64,000 nucleotides of DNA, taken from contig NC_020291.1 in assembly GCF_000340885.1 (NCBI RefSeq), forward strand, positions 496,001 through 560,000, given 5' to 3'. A program made the position numbers and the translations under genes. Under the pieces are notes generated by a model, which saw nothing but the letters and a program-made list of their open reading frames with translations, was not told the origin of the DNA and did no database searches. The DNA is from Clostridium saccharoperbutylacetonicum N1-4(HMT) (lineage in GTDB: Bacteria; Bacillota; Clostridia; Clostridiales; Clostridiaceae). This document shows, one piece after another, positions 1-8,452 of this stretch. The stretch's first letter is position 1; the number at the start of each line of letters is the position of its first letter.

Positions 1-66
1 TGAATGATCCGAATTGCAGCATGGCTACTCTGTCAAGAAGTGTATATTTTGGGGAGGGTGAATTGA

Positions 67-567
67 TTGAAAAAAATAATACAAATAGGAATCTCTGATT
101 TTAAAGAGTTAATAGAAGGAAATAATTATTTCGTAGATAAAAGTTTACTAATAAAAGAATTTTTAGAGAATGGAGCAAAGATTACTCTTACTCCTAGACC
201 AAGAAGGTTTGGTAAAACTTTGAATTTAAGTATGATTAAATACTTCTTTGATATAAGAAGTAAAGAAGAAACAAAGGATTTGTTTAACGGATTAAAAATA
301 GAAAATGAAAAAGAAATAATGAAGCGTCAATGGCAATATCCAGTTGTGTTTATTAGCTTTAAAGGAATTAAATACAATAATTTTGAACATGCAATAATGG
401 CAATGGGAATGCTCATGTCAGATGTTTATAAAGAATATAGATATTTGATGGAAAGTAACATTTTCAAAGAGGATGAAAAAAGAGATTTTGATAAAATTAT
501 TAATAGAGAGGCTGATTTAGTGTTATTAACAGCTTCAATAAAAAATCTTACTTATTATGCAAAGTAA
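67..567 (+). pseudogene. Truncated AAA-ATPase-like protein (N-terminal part only)
   Basis: The product begins like the AAA-ATPase-like proteins common in clostridia and Bacteroidetes, with a 'YFVDKSLLIKEF' segment and a Walker-A-like 'RPRRFGKTLNLSM' near residues 43-55. Such proteins are usually about 500-570 residues and continue into a Walker B segment and a C-terminal nuclease-like domain. Here the frame stops at residue 166, just where the family would enter Walker B, and no continuation is visible downstream. The TTG start at 67 is preceded by GGGGAGGG (51-58). I read this as a 3'-truncated remnant beside a recombinase gene; a short functional protein is less likely. Confidence 0.7.
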
Positions 568-607
568 GGAATAAATAAGTTTTAATAATAAATTAGATTA
601 TGTATTT

Positions 608-640
608 AAAGTCATAGAGTTTGTACTCTATGGCTTTTAT
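608..640 (+). terminator. Intrinsic terminator after the AAA-ATPase remnant
   Basis: A 13-bp stem (AAAGTCATAGAGT / ACTCTATGGCTTT, one G-T pair) with the 4-nt loop TTGT, followed by T-rich sequence. Confidence 0.7.
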
Positions 641-823
641 ATGTGTACCTAAATTATAAAATAAGATATTTCTTTATTTTTTCAGAAGAGTATGAAAATC
701 GAGATAAATTATAGGTGTAATCAAATTTGAATTTTATATCGGTGTAATATTTCCAACTTTGGTAATAAAAATAAAAAATTCTTATTAGAATTATAATAAG
801 GAATAATTGAGAGGAAATCTTTT

Positions 824-1000
824 ATGAAAAAAGATCTGAAGTTTAATGTGTTTTATGGCACAGAAGATTTCACAAAGTTATTTGATAACTTAATAGAAGA
901 TAAAATAAAAAATGTAACAGAAAATATTAAGAATGCACGCTATAATAAAAGTGATAAAGACTATTCATCCGCACAAAAAGAGATGGATGAAAATGAATAA
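824..1000 (+). CDS. Small charged protein coupled to the serine recombinase
   Basis: A 58-residue ORF (begins MKKDLKFNVFYGTEDF) starting at ATG 824 after the Shine-Dalgarno sequence GAGAGGA. It is acidic and lysine-rich with no membrane segment or known domain that I recognise. Its stop codon overlaps the likely start of the recombinase gene (ATG 987 or 993), which indicates translational coupling. By analogy with other recombinase operons it may be an accessory or directionality factor; that is inference from position only. Confidence 0.55.
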   Translation: MKKDLKFNVFYGTEDFTKLFDNLIEDKIKNVTENIKNARYNKSDKDYSSAQKEMDENE

Positions 1001-2549
1001 AGTATGGAATATAGGAATTTATGCTAGGGTAAGCACAGAAAAGGTTGAACAGAGTGAATCAGTTGCTTCACAAGTTGGAAATTTAAAAGAATGGATTATT
1101 CAGGCTGCCAAAAAAGATAAATATAGTGTTTATAATTTAATTAAAACATATGAGGATAATGGAATATCTGGTTCTACTATTGATAGGGATGCTTTTAAAA
1201 GAATGGCAGAAGATATAGAGAATAAAAAAATTAATATGGTTTTGACAAGAGACCTATCTAGATTTTCAAGGAACTACTTAGAGGCTGGAGAATACATTGA
1301 AAAATATTTTAAACTTAATAATGTTAGATTTGTTGCGGTTTTAGATAATGTAGATAATTCACTGGTAGAAGATGATGATATAATTCCATTTAAAAATTTA
1401 ATTAATGAAATGTACATTAAGGATTCTAGTAGAAAAATAAAAAGTGCGTTAAGAGAAAGAATGCAAAGAGGATCATCTATTGCAGCTAAACCACCATATG
1501 GTTATAAGTATGAAAAAATATATAATGGAGAGCAAAAGACAAATGTCTTAGTTCCAGAAGGTGGAGAAACTACAGAAACAATTAAAGAAATTTTTTCTCT
1601 ATATTTAAAAGGCTGGGGAGCAGGAAAAATAGCAACATATTTAAATCAAAAAGGTATAGCAACTCCTTCTTCAAAAACAGAAAATTATGCTCGCTCTAAG
1701 TTTGGACTTTGGACAAACAATACAATATTTTCGATATTACAAAATCATAAATATGGCGGTTTTTTAGTACAGCAAAAATATAGAAAAGTTAGTTATAAAA
1801 TGAAAGAAGTTAAGAAAACATCACAAGAAGATTGGGTTTGGTCTGGGGAATTTGAAGGAATAATAGATAAGGAAACTTTTAATCGGGTTCAGGAAATGCT
1901 TAAAAAAAGATCAAATGGATACAGGTATAAGGGAGCTGTTATACATCCGTTCAGTTCAGTATTAAGATGCGGAACCTGTGGAGGAAGTTTATCCTATAGA
2001 AAAAAATTTGAAGGATATAAGTGTACATTATCTCAAAGTGGTGCAAAAAGATGTACTTGTCATAGCATAAAGGAAAAAGATTTGATTTCACAAATACAAA
2101 GCAATATAAGAACAATGATAGATAAAAGCATTAATAAAGAAAAGTATTACAATAAAGTAGAAAATATAAAAATTGAGCAAGATAATGCAAAAGAAATAAG
2201 AGAAATAGAAAGTGAATTAGAGAAATTAGATGTGAAATTTGCGAAGCTGTATGAAGATAAGTTAAATGATCTGATTTCAGAGAGAAATTTTACTAATTTC
2301 ATTAAGGTCATACAAGAAAAACAAGAAAAGTTAATTAAGAGGAAAGAAGAACTAGAAAATATTATGGACAAGTCACAAGGCAATACTGATATTACAAGCA
2401 TATATAGGGAAGAACTTAATAAACTTTTCAATTTAGAAGAAATAGAAAGAAGTTTTGTGGAAACAATTATAGATAAGATAGTAGTCAATGAAGATTCTGA
2501 GACAAAAGAAAAGAGTATTGATATCTATTATAAATTCAATAAAAATTAA
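987..2549 (+). CDS. Large serine recombinase (site-specific integrase family)
   Basis: A 520-residue serine recombinase that cuts and rejoins DNA through a serine-DNA covalent intermediate. The N-terminal resolvase domain has 'IYARVST' with the nucleophilic serine, and 'LTRDLSRFSRNYLEAG' about 80 residues later. The recombinase domain follows, then a zinc ribbon ('LRCGTCGG', later 'KCTLS' and 'CTCH') and a long glutamate/lysine-rich coiled-coil segment. I place the start at ATG 987 (or 993) because MKMNKVWNIGIYARVS is the normal family N-terminus; the open frame extends back to 933 without family similarity. It overlaps the 58-residue ORF upstream. Neighbouring genes on both sides are truncated, which suggests past integration or excision, but I cannot identify attachment cores. 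Confidence 0.9.
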   Translation: MKMNKVWNIGIYARVSTEKVEQSESVASQVGNLKEWIIQAAKKDKYSVYNLIKTYEDNGISGSTIDRDAFKRMAEDIENKKINMVLTRDLSRFSRNYLEAGEYIEKYFKLNNVRFVAVLDNVDNSLVEDDDIIPFKNLINEMYIKDSSRKIKSALRERMQRGSSIAAKPPYGYKYEKIYNGEQKTNVLVPEGGETTETIKEIFSLYLKGWGAGKIATYLNQKGIATPSSKTENYARSKFGLWTNNTIFSILQNHKYGGFLVQQKYRKVSYKMKEVKKTSQEDWVWSGEFEGIIDKETFNRVQEMLKKRSNGYRYKGAVIHPFSSVLRCGTCGGSLSYRKKFEGYKCTLSQSGAKRCTCHSIKEKDLISQIQSNIRTMIDKSINKEKYYNKVENIKIEQDNAKEIREIESELEKLDVKFAKLYEDKLNDLISERNFTNFIKVIQEKQEKLIKRKEELENIMDKSQGNTDITSIYREELNKLFNLEEIERSFVETIIDKIVVNEDSETKEKSIDIYYKFNKN

Positions 2550-2581
2550 AATTTCCAATATTGTTTAATATCAGAACAGAA

Positions 2582-2619
2582 ATTATTATACCCATTTATT
2601 TTCAAATGGGTATAATAAT
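2582..2619 (+). terminator. Long perfect hairpin after the recombinase gene
   Basis: A 16-bp perfect stem centred on TACCCATTT / AAATGGGTA with the loop ATTTTC. It is not followed by a clear T-run, so it may be a weak terminator, a transcript-end stabiliser or part of a recombination site. Confidence 0.5.
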
Positions 2620-2713
2620 AATATAGAATAATTTCGAAACTCAAGTTTTAAAATTAAGAGATGGCGGTAAGTGGAAAATGTAATTGGCAAAAAAGAAATT
2701 GAATGGATTTTAG

Positions 2714-3556
2714 AATAAAAAGACCAATAACGTCAGTGTGGCAACTGCTACATGCATAGGGTTATCAGCGGTGAAATTATTAAAACAAGATGCTAATGCA
2801 GTTATGGTTGTATTACCATCAGATCACTACATTCAAGGTGAGAAGAATTATATAGATACCATATCTCAAGGAATTGATACGGCTAATAAAAGAAGATGTA
2901 TTGTTACCCTTGGAATTGAACCAAGTAGACCTGAAACGGGGTATGGGTATATAGAAATGGGAGAACGAACTACTGGGAATATACCAACGTATAAAATTGC
3001 TAGATTTACTGAAAAGCCAAATTTAGAAGTAGCTAAAGATTTTATATTAAAAGGAACGTATTTATGGAATTCTGGAATGTTTATATTTAGAGCAGATGTT
3101 ATTTTACGAGAAATAGAGAAGTATCTGCCTAAGTTGCATAGATCGTTAATGGAAATATATAAAAGCCTTGGTGAAGAAAATGAAGAGTCAGTGATAAAAG
3201 AACAATATGAAATGATCGATGGAATCTCAATAGATTTTGGAGTAATGCAAAGAACAAGAAAGGCATATGTTATTAAATGTGACTTTAGTTGGGATGATAT
3301 GGGCAGTTTTGGAGCTCTAAGCAGATTGTTAAACACTTATAGAAATAACAATATATCGAAAAATGTTTATGTAGATGACTGTGAAAATTGCTCGATATTT
3401 GGGAATAAGAATTTAATAATTGGATTTGGAATAAAGGATTTAGTTGTTGTTGATGCTGGAGATGTAATACTTGTCATGGATAAGAACAAAGATCAGGAAA
3501 TAAAGCATTTAATTAATAAACTTAATGAAAATCAGGAATATAGTAAATTTCTATAA
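2714..3556 (+). pseudogene. manC: Decapitated mannose-1-phosphate guanylyltransferase
   Basis: The product aligns with the middle and C-terminal part of GDP-mannose pyrophosphorylases: 'VVLPSDHYI', 'GYGYIEMG', 'FTEKPNLEVAKDFI', 'YLWNSGMFIF', 'SIDFGVMQR' and 'CDFSWDDMGSF'. The family N-terminus, with the nucleotide-binding GGxGxRLWPLSR signature (about the first 100 residues), is absent. The open frame begins after a TAG at 2711-2713, and the bases just before 'TATCIGLSAV' look like a scrambled form of the expected EPxGRNTA segment. Without the nucleotide-binding loop the product should be inactive. The neighbouring recombinase offers one route to the loss. A GTG at 2738 could start a short protein, but no good ribosome binding site precedes it. 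Confidence 0.75.
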
Positions 3557-3561
3557 TTAAT

Positions 3562-3604
3562 AAGCTGTTTCGAGAATATTAGGATGAGTTCGGAACGGCT
3601 TTAT
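3562..3604 (+). terminator. Terminator after the manC remnant
   Basis: The stem AAGCTGTTTCGA / TCGGAACGGCTT pairs with several G-T wobbles and is followed by TTATTAGTTTT. Confidence 0.55.
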
Positions 3605-3805
3605 TAGTTTTGGTGCTTAGCTATTATTGGGTGATGATACATATAATACTTGGACAAATTATTATATAAGCTATTGAAAATTTATACTCAGAGTATTATT
3701 ATAAATGTACACGATAAATTTAAATTAAATTTTAAATTATTTAAAATGGTAAACGGTTAATATGTAAAGGGAATTTAACAGATATGTAGAGGATGTGATC
3801 AAGCT

Positions 3806-4390
3806 TTGATGATTAATACTCACAAAATCATGGCTGAGAATATTATAAAGCGTGCAAATACGAAGAGTATTTATTTACTCAATGATAAAAGGTTTATTTG
3901 GGGGAACATCAAACCAGATTGTGCGCCTAAATATAAATTCAAGAAGCATTATTTTGATGAAAGTATAGAAATGATAATTGATAAAATTATATATTTATCT
4001 TCACTAACGTTAGAAGATGTGTATTTTGATTTAACTGTTGGTAAATTTAGTGAAGAACTTGGAGTAATATGTCACTTTCTATGTGACTTTTTCTGTGCGC
4101 CTCATTATTATAGATGGGAATTTAAGAATACTAAGGCAGTTAAAAAGCATATGGCCTATGAAAATAGATTAGCAAAGATAGCTAAAGAATTTAAGCCCTT
4201 AGGCATAATTAATACAAATGTAAAGTCAAGTAATATAGAGGAATTTATATTAGAATTGCAAAAGCAATATAATGGCGCAGTAGAATTTAAGAATGATCTA
4301 ACGTTTTCGTATTATGTTTGTGATAGTGTATTAAATATGATTTTAAATAATGTATTTTTAAATGATAAGAAAGTTAGTAAAGCAATTTAG
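3806..4390 (+). CDS. Zinc-dependent phospholipase C-like protein
   Basis: A 194-residue protein resembling the catalytic domain of the bacterial zinc-dependent phospholipase C / alpha-toxin family. Putative metal ligands are visible in family order: 'INTH' near the N-terminus, 'IKPDCAP', 'GVICHFLCDFFCAPHHYYRW'-like spacing of H, D and H (the actual residues are HFLCDFFCAPH), and 'KKHMAYE'. It has no signal peptide and no C-terminal C2-like membrane-binding domain, so it is probably an intracellular or housekeeping homologue and not a secreted toxin. The start may be TTG 3806 or ATG 3809; AGAGGA lies at 3788-3793. The gene stands alone between two terminators. Activity is inferred from the motif only. 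Confidence 0.7.
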   Translation: MMINTHKIMAENIIKRANTKSIYLLNDKRFIWGNIKPDCAPKYKFKKHYFDESIEMIIDKIIYLSSLTLEDVYFDLTVGKFSEELGVICHFLCDFFCAPHYYRWEFKNTKAVKKHMAYENRLAKIAKEFKPLGIINTNVKSSNIEEFILELQKQYNGAVEFKNDLTFSYYVCDSVLNMILNNVFLNDKKVSKAI

Positions 4391-4395
4391 CTTAT

Positions 4396-4436
4396 AAAAT
4401 ATCTTAAAATAGAATAAAACTATTTTAGGATATTTT
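4396..4436 (+). terminator. Terminator after the PLC-like gene
   Basis: A 17-bp stem AAAATATCTTAAAATAG / CTATTTTAGGATATTTT with one G-T pair and a 7-nt loop. Confidence 0.75.
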
Positions 4437-4474
4437 CATTTGAAGAAAAAATATGAAAAATAATTGTATTATCC

Positions 4475-4560
4475 TTGACATAAAATTATATAAGTATGGT
4501 AGAATAATAAATTATGATGGTAAATAGAATTAAGCACCAAAAATGAACTGCTTTGTTAAA
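4475..4560 (+). promoter_or_regulatory. Putative rex promoter with a Rex half-site
   Basis: TTGACA at 4475-4480 and TAGAAT at 4500-4505 (19-nt spacing) form a plausible promoter. Downstream at 4553-4559, TTGTTAA matches one half of a Rex operator, but the second half (TACTAAT) is degenerate, so autoregulation is only a possibility. Confidence 0.45.
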
Positions 4561-4648
4561 GAATACTAATTGTCATTAATATTTAGATGGACAATAGGGA
4601 TTTAAAGCGAGTTATAAAAATAATTAATTGTTAAGATAGGAGATAAGC

Positions 4649-5284
4649 ATGGACAAGAGTAGAAATATATCTATGGCGGTTATTAAAAGATTACCAAAAT
4701 ATTATAGATATCTTGAAGAATTGATGAAAAATGATGTTGATAGAATTTCTTCAAAGGAATTAGGCGAAAAAATAGGATTTACTGCATCACAAATTCGTCA
4801 AGATTTAAATTGCTTTGGAGATTTCGGACAACAAGGGTATGGATATAATGTTAAGGAATTGTATAATCAAATTAGCTCTATTTTAGGGTTAGATAGGGGA
4901 TACCAGGCAGCTTTAGTTGGAGCAGGAAACATCGGACAAGCGGTATCTAATTATTCTAGATTTGAAAATTTAGGATTTAAAATAACATCTATATTTGATG
5001 CAAATCCAAAGTTAATAGGAATGAGAATTAGAGATGTAGAAATAAAGGACATAGATGATATGTCAACTGTTTTGCAAGAAAGAAAAATTGATATAGGAAT
5101 AATTTGTGTTCCAAGAAAAAATGCTCAAGTAGTTGCAGATGAATTGATAAAAGGCGGAGTAAGAGCTATTTGGAATTTTGCACCTGTAGATTTAGTTGTT
5201 CCAGATCATGTAAAGGTGGAGAATGTTCATTTAAGTGAAAGTTTACTGACTTTAATTTATTTATTAAATGAAAGTGATAATTAA
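4649..5284 (+). CDS. rex: Redox-sensing transcriptional repressor Rex
   Basis: Rex is a dimeric repressor that binds its operator when the NADH/NAD+ ratio is low and leaves it when NADH rises. The 211-residue product has the family layout: a winged helix (about 1-80, including 'SSKELGEKIGFTASQIRQDL' and 'FGQQGYGYNV'), then a Rossmann domain with 'GAGNIG' at 91-96 and the C-terminal swapped helix. The ATG at 4649 follows AGGAG. It lies directly upstream of the butyryl-CoA operon, whose promoter holds a perfect-armed Rex site (5521-5538); a second site precedes the hydrogenase gene (13491-13508). It therefore likely ties butyrate/butanol flux and H2 production to redox state. Confidence 0.96.
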   Translation: MDKSRNISMAVIKRLPKYYRYLEELMKNDVDRISSKELGEKIGFTASQIRQDLNCFGDFGQQGYGYNVKELYNQISSILGLDRGYQAALVGAGNIGQAVSNYSRFENLGFKITSIFDANPKLIGMRIRDVEIKDIDDMSTVLQERKIDIGIICVPRKNAQVVADELIKGGVRAIWNFAPVDLVVPDHVKVENVHLSESLLTLIYLLNESDN

Positions 5285-5294
5285 AAAATAGATG

Positions 5295-5340
5295 AAAGAA
5301 AATAATAGACTTGATAATAGTCTATTATTTTCTTTTTTTT
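5295..5340 (+). terminator. rex terminator
   Basis: A 17-bp stem (AAAGAAAATAATAGACT / AGTCTATTATTTTCTTT) followed by a run of T. Confidence 0.85.
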
Positions 5341-5500
5341 ATATTTATATTTAATGAGGCCTAACATTCTAAAGGTAATATATGTGCTGGAATATTATTG
5401 TAAAAGGCTTTTAAGTTAGGCATATTTAACTAAATCTTATATTAAAATATAAGATTTTATTGCAAATAACTTGTGTACGTATTATAATTTTAAATATGGT
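5341..5500. other. Intergenic rex-crt segment with paired hairpin sequences
   Basis: No ORF is supported. GCCTAAC (about 5358) is complementary to GTTAGGC (about 5413), enclosing about 50 nt, and AAATCTTATA / TATAAGATTT (5432-5457) forms a perfect 10-bp hairpin. All of it lies upstream of the crt promoter, so it is not part of that leader. Confidence 0.4.
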
Positions 5501-5530
5501 TTGATATTTTTTAAACATACTTGTTATAAT
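5501..5530 (+). promoter_or_regulatory. crt operon promoter
   Basis: A -35 TTGATA at 5501-5506 and a consensus -10 TATAAT at 5525-5530 with an 18-nt spacer. The -10 lies inside the Rex operator. Confidence 0.85.
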
Positions 5531-5538
5531 ATTAACAA
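5521..5538. promoter_or_regulatory. Rex operator of the crt operon
   Basis: TTGTTATAATATTAACAA matches the Rex consensus TTGTTAANNNNTTAACAA with perfect 6-bp outer arms. Because it overlaps the -10 box, Rex binding should block RNA polymerase directly. Confidence 0.88.
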
Positions 5539-5607
5539 ATGTGTTTGAATTATAATAAAAAGTTATTCAAATAAAATTAATATGCAAGTTTGAAGGAGGA
5601 TTTTAAC

Positions 5608-6393
5608 ATGGAATTAAAGAATGTGATTCTTGAAAAAGAAGGACATTTAGCTATTGTTACAATTAATAGACCAAAAGCACTAAATGCATTGAACTCTGAA
5701 ACATTAAAGGATATTGATGCAGTTTTAGATGATTTAGAAAATGATACTAATGTATATGCCGTTATAGTAACTGGTGCAGGAGAAAAATCTTTTGTTGCTG
5801 GAGCAGATATTTCAGAAATGAAAGATCTTAACGAAGAACAAGGTAAAGAATTTGGAATTTTAGGAAACAAAGTTTTCAGAAGATTAGAAAAATTGGATAA
5901 GCCAGTTATTGCAGCAGTATCAGGATTTGCTCTTGGTGGCGGATGCGAACTTGCTATGTCATGTGATATTAGAATAGCTTCAGTGAAAGCTAAATTTGGT
6001 CAACCAGAAGCTGGTCTTGGAATAACTCCAGGATTTGGTGGAACTCAAAGATTAGCTAGAATTGTAGGGCCTGGAAAGGCTAAAGAATTAATATATACTT
6101 GTGACTTAATAAATGCTGAAGAAGCATATAGAATAGGTTTAGTAAACAAAATAGTTCCATTAGAAAGTTTAATGGATGAAGCTAAAGCTATGGCTAATAA
6201 AATTGCAGCTAATGCTCCAAAGGCAGTTGCTTACTGTAAAGATGCAATTGACAGAGGAATGCAAGTAGATATAGATGCAGCTATATTAATAGAAGCAGAA
6301 GACTTTGGAAAGTGTTTTGCAACAGAGGATCAAACTGAAGGAATGACTGCATTTTTAGAAAGAAGAGCAGAAAAGAATTTCCAAAATAAATAA
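5608..6393 (+). CDS. crt: 3-hydroxybutyryl-CoA dehydratase (crotonase)
   Basis: Crotonase dehydrates 3-hydroxybutyryl-CoA to crotonyl-CoA in the cytoplasm, a step of butyrate and butanol formation. The 261-residue product has the enoyl-CoA hydratase fold with the oxyanion-hole segments 'VAGADISEM' and 'SGFALGGGCELAM', and the catalytic glutamate region 'GITPGFGGTQRLAR'. The start is ATG 5608 after AAGGAGGA; an in-frame upstream ATG at 5590 lacks a ribosome binding site. It is the first gene of crt-bcd-etfB-etfA-hbd and is controlled by the Rex-blocked promoter at 5501-5538. Confidence 0.97.
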   Translation: MELKNVILEKEGHLAIVTINRPKALNALNSETLKDIDAVLDDLENDTNVYAVIVTGAGEKSFVAGADISEMKDLNEEQGKEFGILGNKVFRRLEKLDKPVIAAVSGFALGGGCELAMSCDIRIASVKAKFGQPEAGLGITPGFGGTQRLARIVGPGKAKELIYTCDLINAEEAYRIGLVNKIVPLESLMDEAKAMANKIAANAPKAVAYCKDAIDRGMQVDIDAAILIEAEDFGKCFATEDQTEGMTAFLERRAEKNFQNK

Positions 6394-6497
6394 TATTATT
6401 AATTGTAAATAATATTATAGAATTTTGCTAAAAATCTATTTGAGATTTATATATAGTTTGTTATAAAGTAGGTTTAAATAACAAGGAGGGTAATTTA

Positions 6498-7637
6498 ATG
6501 AATTTTAAGTTAACTAGAGAACAAGAATTAGTGCAACAAATGGTTAGAGAATTCGCAGTAAATGAAGTTAAACCAATAGCTGCTGAAATCGATGAGACAG
6601 AAAGATTCCCTATGGAAAATGTTGAAATAATGGCTAAGTTAGGAATGATGGGTATCCCATTTTCTAAAGAATTTGGTGGAGCAGGCGGAGATGTACTTTC
6701 ATATATAATCGCTGTAGAAGAATTATCAAAAGTTTGTGGTACTACTGGAGTTATACTTTCAGCTCATACATCACTATGTGCATCAGTAATTAACGAAAAT
6801 GGTACTAAAGAACAAAGAGAAAAATATTTACCTGATCTTTGTAGTGGTAAGAAAATTGGTGCTTTCGGATTAACTGAACCAGGTGCTGGTACAGATGCTG
6901 CAGGACAACAAACAACTGCTGTATTAGAAGGTGACCATTATGTATTAAATGGTTCAAAAATATTCATAACAAATGGTGGAGTTGCTGAAACTTTCATAAT
7001 CTTTGCTATGACAGATAAATCAAAGGGAACTAAAGGAATTTCTGCATTTATAGTAGAAAAATCATTCCCTGGATTCTCAATAGGAAAATTAGAAAATAAG
7101 ATGGGTATCAGAGCATCTTCAACTACTGAATTAGTTATGGAAAACTGTATAGTTCCAAAAGAAAACCTATTAAGTCAAGAAGGTAAGGGATTTGGAATAG
7201 CAATGAAGACTCTTGATGGAGGAAGAATTGGTATAGCTGCTCAAGCTTTAGGTATTGCAGAAGGAGCTTTTGAAGAAGCTGTTAACTACATGAAAGAAAG
7301 AAAGCAATTTGGTAAACCATTATCTGCATTCCAAGGATTACAATGGTATATTGCAGAAATGGATGTTAAAATCCAAGCTGCTAAATACTTAGTATACTTA
7401 GCAGCAACAAAGAAACAAGCAGGTCAACCTTACTCTTTAGAGGCTGCAAGAGCTAAATTATTTGCTGCAGATGTTGCAATGGAAGTTACAACTAAAGCAG
7501 TTCAAATCTTTGGTGGATATGGATACACTAAGGAATATCCAGTAGAAAGAATGATGAGAGATGCTAAGATAACTGAAATCTATGAAGGAACTTCAGAAGT
7601 TCAAAAGATGGTTATCGCAGGAAGCATTTTAAGATAG
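6498..7637 (+). CDS. bcd: Butyryl-CoA dehydrogenase
   Basis: This flavin enzyme reduces crotonyl-CoA to butyryl-CoA; in clostridia it works with EtfAB in a complex that uses NADH and bifurcates electrons to ferredoxin. The 379-residue product is a full-length acyl-CoA dehydrogenase with 'GLTEPGAGTDA' (FAD/substrate region), 'ITNGG', 'RKQFGKPLSAFQGLQW' and the catalytic-base region 'ITEIYEGTSEVQKMVI'. It lies 104 nt after crt and 13 nt before etfB, with AAGGAGG before its ATG. Confidence 0.97.
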   Translation: MNFKLTREQELVQQMVREFAVNEVKPIAAEIDETERFPMENVEIMAKLGMMGIPFSKEFGGAGGDVLSYIIAVEELSKVCGTTGVILSAHTSLCASVINENGTKEQREKYLPDLCSGKKIGAFGLTEPGAGTDAAGQQTTAVLEGDHYVLNGSKIFITNGGVAETFIIFAMTDKSKGTKGISAFIVEKSFPGFSIGKLENKMGIRASSTTELVMENCIVPKENLLSQEGKGFGIAMKTLDGGRIGIAAQALGIAEGAFEEAVNYMKERKQFGKPLSAFQGLQWYIAEMDVKIQAAKYLVYLAATKKQAGQPYSLEAARAKLFAADVAMEVTTKAVQIFGGYGYTKEYPVERMMRDAKITEIYEGTSEVQKMVIAGSILR

Positions 7638-7650
7638 GAGGACTTTTATA

Positions 7651-8430
7651 ATGAATATAGTAGTTTGTGTAAAACAAGTTCCAGATACTACAGCAGTAAA
7701 AATAGATCCTAAAACTGGTACATTAATAAGAGATGGTGTTCCATCAATAATGAACCCAGAGGATAAACATGCTTTAGAAGGTGCGTTACAATTAAAAGAA
7801 CAAGTTGGAGGAAAAGTTACTGTAGTTAGTATGGGACTTCCAATGGCTAAAGCAGTTTTAAGAGAAGCATTATGTATGGGAGCTGATGAAGCTATCCTAT
7901 TAACAGATAGAGCTATGGGAGGAGCTGATACTTTAGCTACTTCAAAAGCAATAGCAGGTGTAATAGCAAAATTAGATTATGATTTGGTATTTGCTGGAAG
8001 ACAAGCAATTGATGGAGATACTGCACAAGTTGGTCCAGAAATAGCTGAACATTTAAATATTCCTCAAGTAACTTATGTTCAAGATGTTAAAGTTGAAGGA
8101 AAATCACTAATTGTAAACAGAGCATTAGAAGACGGACATCAAGTAATTGAAGTTAAAACTCCATGTTTATTAACTGCAATCGAAGAATTAAATGAAACAA
8201 GATATATGCATGTTGCAAAAATCTTCGAAACTTCTGATGATGAAATCAAAGTTATGAGTGCAGCTGATATAGATGTAGATGTAGCTGAATTAGGACTTAA
8301 AGGTTCACCTACAAAGGTTAAGAAGTCAATGACTAAAGAAGTTAAGGGCGCAGGAGAAATCGTAAGAGAAGCACCTAAAAATGCAGCATACTATGTTGTA
8401 GGAAAATTAAAAGAAAAACACTACATCTAA
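7651..8430 (+). CDS. etfB: Electron transfer flavoprotein beta subunit
   Basis: A 259-residue EtfB. Together with EtfA it carries flavin and passes electrons to Bcd; in the clostridial bifurcating complex this subunit region holds the NADH-oxidising flavin (known for the family, not shown here). Family signatures include 'VVCVKQVPDTT', 'MNPEDKHALEGAL', 'GADEAILLTDRAMGGADTLATSKAIA', 'AGRQAIDGDTAQVGPEIAE' and 'PCLLTAIEELNETRYM'. It is tightly packed between bcd (13 nt) and etfA (22 nt), and AGGAGG precedes the ATG. Confidence 0.97.
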   Translation: MNIVVCVKQVPDTTAVKIDPKTGTLIRDGVPSIMNPEDKHALEGALQLKEQVGGKVTVVSMGLPMAKAVLREALCMGADEAILLTDRAMGGADTLATSKAIAGVIAKLDYDLVFAGRQAIDGDTAQVGPEIAEHLNIPQVTYVQDVKVEGKSLIVNRALEDGHQVIEVKTPCLLTAIEELNETRYMHVAKIFETSDDEIKVMSAADIDVDVAELGLKGSPTKVKKSMTKEVKGAGEIVREAPKNAAYYVVGKLKEKHYI

Positions 8431-8452
8431 GATAATAGGAGGGTAATTTATT

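Noticed and set aside
2147..2488. Minus-strand Ser/Leu-rich ORF inside the recombinase gene
   Set aside because: It is the complement of the Glu/Lys coiled-coil codons; such shadows are expected in AT-rich coding sequence.
3806..4390. Alpha-toxin-like secreted phospholipase
   Set aside because: No signal peptide and no C-terminal membrane-binding domain, so a secreted toxin role is not supported.
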